NCBI GenBank assembly: GCA_964631205.1
Contig: CAZVWU010000009.1
Location: forward strand, 1 to 27,289
Direction of reading: 5' to 3'
Source: CAYYYJ01 sp964631205
Lineage (GTDB): Archaea > Aenigmatarchaeota > Aenigmatarchaeia > QMZP01 > JACQNV01
DNA: 27,289 bases
Below the pieces are notes generated by a model that was not told the origin of the DNA, did no database searches, and saw only the letters and a list, made by a program, of their open reading frames with translations. Below are positions 21,173 through 27,289 of the stretch, one piece after another. The translations under genes were made by a program, and so were the position numbers. The first letter of the stretch is position 1, and each line of letters starts with the position of its first letter.

Positions 21173-22171
21173 TTACAAGCCCTGCTGGGACTCCAAAGAA
21201 ACAGAATCCAGCTTGAACGCCGGCTCTTTTTTGTGCGGCCTGCTGGCCTTCCTTAACATTATCAGCCTTTTTTTAGGGCCGGGCACAGACCCCTGCAGGA
21301 CAACAAACCCGCCTGAAAGCACCCCATAATCCAGCCAGCCGCCTTTTGGAGTAAGGCCGCCAGCCCCTATTTTCAAAATCCTTTTGTTATATTCTGTCCT
21401 GTTGTGGAAACCCATTTGTCCTGGATGCGGTATTACCCCTGGAAGCACCCTGTTCGGATGGTATGGGCCGAGAGAGCCAATATGCCTCATCTTTGCCTTA
21501 TTTTTTCTTGACCTTACTTTTACCCCATGCCTTTTGACAACTCCCTGAAAGCCTTTTCCAGTTGTGACAGCAACTACATCAACCGGCTCGCCTTCCTTGA
21601 AAACTTCCTCTGGTTTTAGCTGGCCGCCAATTTTCTGTTTGCAATATTCCATCTGGCCTTTTATCTCGCCTGTCAAAGGTATCTCAAAAATTTCAGGCGT
21701 TTTCTTGCCGCTCGCGGATTCCCTTGGCTGTTCATGCACAAGAAGCCTTAATTCCGCAAACCCTTCAGCATCCTTTTCAAAATCAGAAATTTTTCTGGAT
21801 TTCTTCCCGTCCTTTGGGATTTCAGTCGACCTGGATAGATCTCTTGACAGCTTCTCGGCCCAGACCAAGCCCACATCCTTTAATCCGTAAGGGTCTTTTT
21901 TGTAGGCCTTAATCCCGCAAACAACCAGATTGGGGCAGTCTAAAACAGTCACAGCCTTTACAACAGGCTTCCCGTGGATAGGAGAGCCTTTTTTCTCAAA
22001 AGTCACAAAGGCCTGCGCCATCCCTGCCTTGTATCCTGCAAATCCTATAGGTTCTGCCTTGGCCTGTTTTCCAATACCCTCAGCTGCTTTCAAAACAGGA
22101 TACATCCTTTTAGCCCTTTTTCTAGGCCAATATCCCCTGCTTCCTGCTTTTGGTTTGCTCCACTTGGACAT
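21173..22171 (-). CDS. rpl3: Large-subunit ribosomal protein uL3
   Basis: The 332-residue product is the archaeal/eukaryal form of L3, which binds 23S rRNA near the peptidyl-transferase centre. It opens 'MSKWSKPKAGSRGYWPRKRAKR', contains 'GFAGYKAGMAQAFV', the core 'VVAVTTGKGFQGVVKRHGV' and 'MRHIGSLGPYHPNRVLPGVIPHPGQMGFHNRTEYNKRIL', and ends 'LDSVSLESQQGL', all typical. In most archaea L3 is followed by L4, L23 and L2; here the following genes are a small membrane protein and unknown protein B, so it is isolated from the S10 cluster. Its 47-nt leader, if the palindromic TATA at 22237-22252 is used, contains a hairpin. No truncation is visible. Confidence 0.96.
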   Translation of the reverse strand: MSKWSKPKAGSRGYWPRKRAKRMYPVLKAAEGIGKQAKAEPIGFAGYKAGMAQAFVTFEKKGSPIHGKPVVKAVTVLDCPNLVVCGIKAYKKDPYGLKDVGLVWAEKLSRDLSRSTEIPKDGKKSRKISDFEKDAEGFAELRLLVHEQPRESASGKKTPEIFEIPLTGEIKGQMEYCKQKIGGQLKPEEVFKEGEPVDVVAVTTGKGFQGVVKRHGVKVRSRKNKAKMRHIGSLGPYHPNRVLPGVIPHPGQMGFHNRTEYNKRILKIGAGGLTPKGGWLDYGVLSGGFVVLQGSVPGPKKRLIMLRKASRPHKKEPAFKLDSVSLESQQGL

Positions 22172-22194
22172 AACAAATGTTTTCTAGTGCAGGT

Positions 22195-22210
22195 CTTTTC
22201 CTCAGAAAAG
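22195..22210. promoter_or_regulatory. Hairpin in the uL3 leader
   Basis: On the transcribed strand CTTTTC-TGAG-GAAAAG forms a perfect 6-bp stem with a 4-nt loop, 24-39 nt before the uL3 start. It resembles the hairpin before EF-1alpha (CTTTTCTTT/AAAGAAAAG). Control of translation is inference. Confidence 0.45.
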
Positions 22211-22236
22211 AAGTGCTTATCGAATTATTATGGAAT

Positions 22237-22252
22237 TTAGTTTATAAACTAA
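22237..22252. promoter_or_regulatory. Perfectly palindromic promoter element between uL3 and the surface-protein gene
   Basis: TTAGTTTATAAACTAA is a 16-bp perfect palindrome whose centre TTTATAAA is a good TATA box in both directions. Read to the left it predicts a uL3 transcript starting near 22218. The gene to the right has a closer TATA-like AAAATATATAG at about 22268-22279. Confidence 0.55.
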
Positions 22253-22303
22253 TGTATTCTGCAGTTTTAAAAATATATAGCCTACTAGCACAAATATATA
22301 TCC

Positions 22304-24127
22304 ATGGAACCTAAACACCTTATTCTTATTTTTTCTTTGGCAGTTATAGTATTTGTTTCTGGATGCACGCAGTTGGCTTCTGACTCAAAAGGCGGAAGGT
22401 GCGCTAAAGGAAATATAGAAGTGATAGATGCAGATGGTTCCTTATCGCCAGAAGCAGGCTTAGATAAAGTAGACACAAAAAGGTGCTTTGTGAAGTTCAA
22501 GCCTGCAGATAATATTTATGTTGTTCTAGAGGACGGCAACCTGCTTTCCATATACAAAGATTTGGATGGGGACAAAACATTCACCGATGCGAATGACAAA
22601 AACATACTAACAGCGCAAGAAGAGGACCAAGGCACACATGCAACCGATATCGAAGGCCTTTTCTATAATGATATAGAGAATAGCGGCAAATACATTAATG
22701 CATTGCCTACAGGATTGGCTTCTGAGTTTGTAATAGGCGCAGATGATATAGGCTTGCTAAGCAAGGTTCCAGCTATTTGCGGGGATGGAAAATTAAACCA
22801 GCAAACAGAGGAATGCGATCCTCCAGGCGGTGTGTGCCAAAATAATGGAATTTGTGAAGCTGGAAAATGCAAATGCGTTGGAGTAAGCGGTGGTGGGGGC
22901 GGGGTTGGGGCCCAAACACCAGCAGCCCAACCAGAGCCACAACAAGGCGACAAAACATCAGACAAACCAAAAACAAGAAGCCAAACAGAAACCCAGCAAG
23001 AACCTTCACAAGCAGGGACAACAAAAACCCCAGCTAAAAAAGTCAGTTTTTCTATAGCAAATAAGTTGACAAAAGATGTTATCCTTTCAAAATTAAAATT
23101 GCTGATAAATGGAAAAGCGGCAACATGCAGCCCTGCCATCTCACTTACAATAGCAAAAGGGGCTGCCAAATCATTCTCAATTTCTGCATCAGGATCAGGC
23201 CAGATATCCGCTGACAATATACTGAAAATTTATAATATAGAGAAGGAAGGGGATGAAATAAATATAGGCGGCGCCTCAATAACAGCAGGGTTATCAGAAG
23301 ATGTGACAATATCTGAAATAAAACTCGAGTCCACAGTAGACAAAAAATCATCATCCTGCAAATCCCCATCAGCTGAAGAGCCATTTATAATTCCCCAGAG
23401 GGAAACACACCTTATGGATCTGAATGCAAAAGCCGTGCCTAAACCTGCAGCAACCACATCCACAGGCACAGGATTAGAGGATGCAACTTCATCTGCAGCA
23501 TCCCCATCAGCCTCGCAAACTGCGGCCCCAACATCCACTACATCCACTTCAACAGCTTCACCAACTGCCACAACCACAGCATCAGCAACCCCAACAGCTA
23601 CAGCTTCGGCTACACCAACACCCACCTCCACTTCCTGCGCTTGCGAAACAGCATCTCCATCTTGCTGCACTACACAATCAGCCTGTCAGGCGAAGGCATT
23701 AACATGGTGCACTGCCCCAGATAAATGTGTGTCAGGGACATGCACATCGACAACACAATGCGGACTGAATGTGCCTATCCCAGCAGGCGGCTGCAGCTGC
23801 GGCGGAACTCTAAAAACATCAGGCTATTGCTGCGGCGCAGGGACAGGCACATGGTCTGAAGGCTCCTGCAGTACACCACCGCCTTCAGCTTGTCCAGTCG
23901 GTCAGTATTCATCAAGCATATGCACTTGCGGGTCTGCAACACAAACTACAGGGTACTGCTGTTATAATAGCTGTGCCACTGAGACGAATAACGGATATAC
24001 TGCAGGTGGCGCTTTTTGTCCAAACTCGTGCAGTCCAACCTATTTAAGCCTATGTTCAAAGAGTACCTGCTGCACAGGGGCACTGGGACAATGGTGTACA
24101 GACAGCATCTGCAGGTCAGCCTGCTAA
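22304..24127 (+). CDS. Large cysteine-rich surface lipoprotein
   Basis: The 607-residue product has a signal peptide with lipobox VSGC (C21). Residues about 40-150 form an acidic domain with 'DKDLDGDK'-like stretches (IYKDLDGDKTFTDANDK) that may bind calcium. About 159-192 is a 'CGDGKLNQQTEECDPPGG' cysteine-rich unit seen in secreted proteins. A Gly, then Pro/Gln/Thr-rich linker follows, then a beta domain (about 249-375), a Thr/Ser/Ala/Pro-rich stalk (about 385-444), and a C-terminal region with about 28 cysteines. That region holds a repeated C-x-C-G...GYCC unit ('GCSCGGTLKTSGYCC' and 'ICTCGSATQTTGYCC'). It is likely an extracellular, disulfide-stabilised protein, possibly for adhesion or partner contact. 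The TATA-like element near 22274 lies about 30 nt before the ATG. Next is a large surface protein on the same strand. Confidence 0.8.
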   Translation: MEPKHLILIFSLAVIVFVSGCTQLASDSKGGRCAKGNIEVIDADGSLSPEAGLDKVDTKRCFVKFKPADNIYVVLEDGNLLSIYKDLDGDKTFTDANDKNILTAQEEDQGTHATDIEGLFYNDIENSGKYINALPTGLASEFVIGADDIGLLSKVPAICGDGKLNQQTEECDPPGGVCQNNGICEAGKCKCVGVSGGGGGVGAQTPAAQPEPQQGDKTSDKPKTRSQTETQQEPSQAGTTKTPAKKVSFSIANKLTKDVILSKLKLLINGKAATCSPAISLTIAKGAAKSFSISASGSGQISADNILKIYNIEKEGDEINIGGASITAGLSEDVTISEIKLESTVDKKSSSCKSPSAEEPFIIPQRETHLMDLNAKAVPKPAATTSTGTGLEDATSSAASPSASQTAAPTSTTSTSTASPTATTTASATPTATASATPTPTSTSCACETASPSCCTTQSACQAKALTWCTAPDKCVSGTCTSTTQCGLNVPIPAGGCSCGGTLKTSGYCCGAGTGTWSEGSCSTPPPSACPVGQYSSSICTCGSATQTTGYCCYNSCATETNNGYTAGGAFCPNSCSPTYLSLCSKSTCCTGALGQWCTDSICRSAC

Positions 24128-24228
24128 CCAGAAAATTTATTTTTTTGATAGGTATATTAAAGCGTGCCCAACTAAATTATATAGAAGCGGCTACAGCCTT
24201 AATCTAATCTATAGCCCAATACTTGATT

Positions 24229-26577
24229 ATGCAAATGCCAAAAACCAATAAAAAAAAGAGCAACAAACATATACTTGCAGGGGCTGCCAAAATAAGCCTG
24301 GTATTTTTGGCGTTGATTGTTGCAATTTTTGTTTTTTCATCTTTTTTCGTCCAAAAAGCCGAAGCCGGCTTTGCTGCAGTTTTTGCTGTAAATAACATAA
24401 GCTCCGGGCCTATATTTGCAGGTTCTAATGCAGGAGTAAACACAACATCCCTTGAGTCGGGTGCAACAAATGTAACATTAAATATATCACTCAGGATCGC
24501 CAATGGATATGGGGCTAATTTTCGCAGGAATATAGTTACAGTAAACATGACGCTCCCTCAGGGCTTTACTTTCTTCCCGGGAGACTTTTCAAACGAGACA
24601 TCAAACGTCAGCGCAAACAACAAGACAGGCAATAAATTTTTCAATGAAACATTCGGAGCTTCCAGCCTGACAAACCTGACATGGAGAAACCAGACAGGGG
24701 TTGCAGTGGCTTTAATAAACGGGACAAGTACTTTTACTGGCACGCCGGGCCAATTTGCCTTCAGGATAAATGTCCCGGCAGGTATAGCAAAAGAAAATGC
24801 CGGCAACAGGTCATTCAACATCACAGTGACTACATTTCAGATGAATACTGATGACAGCGATGGGAAGACTAATACTACCAACACCGCAAACATCACAATC
24901 TTCATAAACGACACGATAGCCCCAGCCGCACTAAGATATATCTCCCCAACACCAGAGAACGCCACAACAAGGACAAATACATCAGTGGATTTTGCAATAG
25001 CATTCAATGAGACAAACCCTACATTTGCCAACCTGTCAATTGGCTTCCCAAATGGAACCTTTGAAAACAGGAGCATGACAATATCTGGCGGCGGAAATTC
25101 TGGAACAGCAACCCTTTCGATTGCGGGCCTGCCTTCAAGCGCAACAGACCACAATTTCACAATCTTTGTAACAGACATTGACAACAACCAAGTCCAGAAC
25201 TCAACATTCTACAAGCTGAAAATCTCTTCAGATTCAACCGCCCCAACAGATTTCCGGTTCCTCTCGCCAACTGTTGCCAACAACACAAACACAACAAATA
25301 CAACACTTGACTTGATGTTCAATTACACGGAAATAAACACGGACACAACATTTCTGCAGATAGGCTTCCCAAACGGGTCGACGGTCAACAGGACAAACTC
25401 AACACCACTCTCTGAAAACACGGCCACATACGCAGTCAAAGGTCTCCCAGACGGAAAACATAATTTCACAATGTTCGCAAATGACACAAATTCAAATGAC
25501 GGAACAAATTCATCGCTCTATAGAATTTTCATAGACACAGTATCCCCGGCAGCAACCCTTACATTACCTTCTGTTTCTGTCCAGAAAGGCAAATCAATAT
25601 CTTCAACAGACCTTACATGCACAGCTTCAGACGCAACATCCGGGTTCGCATCAAGCAGTTTCAGCATTAACATAGAAAAACCCAGCGCCCAGACTGTAAC
25701 CCACACATGCGGGAACGAATATACAGACACATTTGACATAGGCGAATACAAAGCCACATTCTCGCCGCAGGACAGGGCAGGCAATACCGGATCCAAGACA
25801 GGCACATTCGATGTAAAATATGCAGAAACAGGCATAGGGTCCTCCAGCTCGTCTTCATCCACATCTTCCGCTGCAGAAGACCTAGCCAAAACAATCCTCT
25901 CAATAGGCGAAGCCCTGACAGCAGCAAAGCCAGTTGAGTTAACCATACCTTCGGAAATCGCACAAGGGTCAGCCAGCAAAATAATCCTTGAAGTTTTAGA
26001 GAATGTCCTTGCAGCAGACGCAACAGTTCAAGTGAAAGCCCTTGAAAAAATCCCGGAGTCAGATTCTTCAGGAGAGCAGGTCGAGCCTCTCCCAGACGGA
26101 CAGCCTGTGCTCAAGACAATGGAATTTATAGTCCCTAAAAACCTGACGTCCAAACTCAAGCAGGCCAAAATAGAATTCTCTGTGACAGATGCAGAGCTTT
26201 CGGCCAACAATATGGCAATAGATGAGGTAGTCATGGCAAGGTTCAACTCAAGAACATGGAACGAGCTACCGACAATCTATATAGAAGCCGGCAATTCGAC
26301 CAACAAATTCTCAGCAACAACCCCGGGATTCTCTGTGTTTGTTGTGACAAAGAAATCCCCACAGTTAGAGCCAGAACAATCCCCGCAAGCCACAAAAACA
26401 CCTAAAGGCCCAAGGGTGTCACAATACAATAAGACGTCAATCCAGTCACAGGAGATTATATCTTTGCAGACCCTGGTTTATGTGGGGATTGTTTTGGTTA
26501 TGGGATTGGCAGTTTTATTTATTGCAAAGAAAAAGAACATTGGTTTTTTGAAAAACAAAAAATTTAGCTTTATTTAA
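24229..26577 (+). CDS. Cell-surface protein with Ig-like repeats and PGF-pre-PGF domain
   Basis: Counting from the in-frame TTG at 24223 there are 784 residues; the ATG at 24229 or 24235 (MPKTNKKKSN) is the likely start. A basic N terminus and hydrophobic segment (about 17-40, ending QKAEA) form a secretion signal. After an Asn/Thr-rich N-terminal domain come three Ig-like or fibronectin-like units (about 232-340, 341-441, 442-540), the first two clearly alike ('RYISPTPENATT'/'RFLSPTVANNTN', 'IGFPNGTF'/'IGFPNGST', 'DHNFTIFVTD'/'KHNFTMFAND'). Many N-x-S/T sites suggest heavy N-glycosylation. A Ser-rich linker leads to a domain (about 575-711) ending 'FSATTPGFSVFVVTKK', typical of PGF-pre-PGF domains. 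A membrane segment (about 751-770) and basic tail (KKKNIGFLKNKK) anchor it. It could be an S-layer-type or adhesion protein. Confidence 0.85.
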   Translation: MQMPKTNKKKSNKHILAGAAKISLVFLALIVAIFVFSSFFVQKAEAGFAAVFAVNNISSGPIFAGSNAGVNTTSLESGATNVTLNISLRIANGYGANFRRNIVTVNMTLPQGFTFFPGDFSNETSNVSANNKTGNKFFNETFGASSLTNLTWRNQTGVAVALINGTSTFTGTPGQFAFRINVPAGIAKENAGNRSFNITVTTFQMNTDDSDGKTNTTNTANITIFINDTIAPAALRYISPTPENATTRTNTSVDFAIAFNETNPTFANLSIGFPNGTFENRSMTISGGGNSGTATLSIAGLPSSATDHNFTIFVTDIDNNQVQNSTFYKLKISSDSTAPTDFRFLSPTVANNTNTTNTTLDLMFNYTEINTDTTFLQIGFPNGSTVNRTNSTPLSENTATYAVKGLPDGKHNFTMFANDTNSNDGTNSSLYRIFIDTVSPAATLTLPSVSVQKGKSISSTDLTCTASDATSGFASSSFSINIEKPSAQTVTHTCGNEYTDTFDIGEYKATFSPQDRAGNTGSKTGTFDVKYAETGIGSSSSSSSTSSAAEDLAKTILSIGEALTAAKPVELTIPSEIAQGSASKIILEVLENVLAADATVQVKALEKIPESDSSGEQVEPLPDGQPVLKTMEFIVPKNLTSKLKQAKIEFSVTDAELSANNMAIDEVVMARFNSRTWNELPTIYIEAGNSTNKFSATTPGFSVFVVTKKSPQLEPEQSPQATKTPKGPRVSQYNKTSIQSQEIISLQTLVYVGIVLVMGLAVLFIAKKKNIGFLKNKKFSFI

Positions 26578-26604
26578 ACAACTTCAATAATATTTAATTA
26601 TATT

Positions 26605-27289
26605 ATGAAAATACAGTGGCTCGTTTTATCAATCTTGATTATACTCTCTTTACTGTATTCAGCCAGCGCCCAAAACACCTCAACCAAATTAGATACTGCG
26701 CCAAGGCTCTCTACTGGAACGCCAGGATCAGAATATTACGGGCTCCCATATAAGGTGTCATTCAATGCATATGATGATATTGGCCTTGTTTCTGTATTCT
26801 GGTCATCTTCAGATACCGCGCCTTCCGGCGGGACATTCCAGTGCTCAGGCACAAGCTGCACAAACATTGTTGAGATGGTGTCAAATTCAATTGGCCAGAC
26901 AACAATAACATTCACAGCCACAGATACAAACAGCAACACTACAACAATGACATCTTTAATGTCAATAGTGGCCTGCTCAACAGATTATGACTGCGGTTCA
27001 GGAAGGGGGACAGGGAAAATCTGCAGCTCAGGCAAATGCGTCTCAGCTACAGCAACCCCTTCATCAACACCAACTTCTATAGGCAGCTGCACAGATTCTG
27101 ATGGAGGGACAAATTACAATACTAAAGGAATGGTATACTATACTGAGATAGGTTCAAGCACACCGCTAGAATATTCAGGTCGTAGTCCATTTACTGATTC
27201 TTGCATTAGCTATCCAGGATCGCAGCCTTCCAGAGTGATAGGAGATTGCGCGCCCGGTAATGGTTGCTCAATAATGGAAGGTTTTTGCC
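26605..27289 (+). CDS. Secreted protein with CTDSDGG domain (3' part cut off)
   Basis: The gene runs off the right edge; 228 complete codons are visible. It begins MKIQWLVLSILIILSLLYSASAQ, a signal peptide cleaved probably after ASA. An Ig-like domain (about 30-125: 'YKVSFNAYDDIGLVSVFWSS', 'TTITFTATDTNSNTTTM') is followed by a Cys-containing segment ('CSTDYDCGSGRGTGKICSSGKCV'), a Thr/Ser/Pro stalk, and 'SCTDSDGGTNYNTKGMVYY' with a later 'TDSC', the start of a domain widespread in secreted DPANN proteins. The TATA-like TTTATTTAAA just before the end of the preceding gene (about 26570-26578) predicts a start close to the ATG at 26605. It is the third surface gene in a row and may be functionally linked to the others. 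Confidence 0.82.
   Translation, partial: MKIQWLVLSILIILSLLYSASAQNTSTKLDTAPRLSTGTPGSEYYGLPYKVSFNAYDDIGLVSVFWSSSDTAPSGGTFQCSGTSCTNIVEMVSNSIGQTTITFTATDTNSNTTTMTSLMSIVACSTDYDCGSGRGTGKICSSGKCVSATATPSSTPTSIGSCTDSDGGTNYNTKGMVYYTEIGSSTPLEYSGRSPFTDSCISYPGSQPSRVIGDCAPGNGCSIMEGFC

Noticed and set aside
23230..23670. Long minus-strand open frame rich in Val/Ala/Asp opposite the Cys-rich lipoprotein
   Set aside because: It is the complement of the Thr/Ser/Ala-rich stalk codons (ACA, GCA, TCA), which read as an open frame by composition alone.
1..27289. tRNA genes and CRISPR arrays
   Set aside because: Intergenic gaps were read for GGTTCGA-type T-loop sequences and for regularly spaced repeats. GTTCGA-like words occur only inside protein-coding genes (for example in mcm), and no repeat array was found.

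Overview
This window comes from an archaeon, most likely a DPANN-type lineage. The evidence is an archaeal information-processing set (Orc1/Cdc6, MCM helicase, an RPA-like OB-fold protein, archaeal-type GluRS, ValRS, EF-1alpha, uL3), a geranylgeranyl reductase of ether-lipid synthesis, very compact genes, and secreted proteins with LamG-like, Ig-like, PGF-pre-PGF and 'CTDSDGG' domains that are common in DPANN genomes. Most genes have a TATA-like box centred about 24-30 nt before the start codon, so leaderless transcripts look like the rule. The DPANN assignment is inference; no rRNA or tRNA gene was seen.

Layout. 1-836: 5' part of a LamG-like surface protein and a small protein resembling the N-terminal domain of tyrosine recombinases without its catalytic domain. 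1066-2483: a sigma-70-region-4-like helix-turn-helix protein converging on and overlapping orc1/cdc6. 2625-6493: M29-like aminopeptidase, two small unknown proteins, geranylgeranyl reductase and an AT-rich unknown gene. 6582-8897: RPA-like protein, a DUF433/DUF5615 toxin-antitoxin pair bracketed by an 18-bp perfect direct repeat, a zinc-ribbon gene with no canonical start codon, and a methyltransferase carrying an internal palindrome. 9019-16082: MCM, GluRS, small membrane protein, lipoprotein and ValRS, followed by a degenerate second copy of the last 20 ValRS codons. 16113-17392: lipoprotein, a 52-codon ORF behind a long palindrome, and a DUF2283 toxin-antitoxin-like pair. 17553-22171: EF-1alpha, two large unknown proteins sharing a repeated module, a small membrane protein and uL3. 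22304-27289: three consecutive secreted or cell-surface proteins.

Replication genes (orc1/cdc6, mcm, RPA-like) lie within 9 kb. Inverted repeats containing GAAAC sit at the probable transcription start of cdc6 and in the mcm leader, which suggests shared control or origin elements. Translation genes are scattered singly instead of in ribosomal operons; the EF-1alpha and uL3 leaders each carry a CTTTTCT/GAAAAG hairpin. The most notable signals are the direct repeat around the toxin-antitoxin cassette, the ValRS tail duplication, the non-AUG zinc-ribbon gene and the two-gene modular family at 18852-20866.
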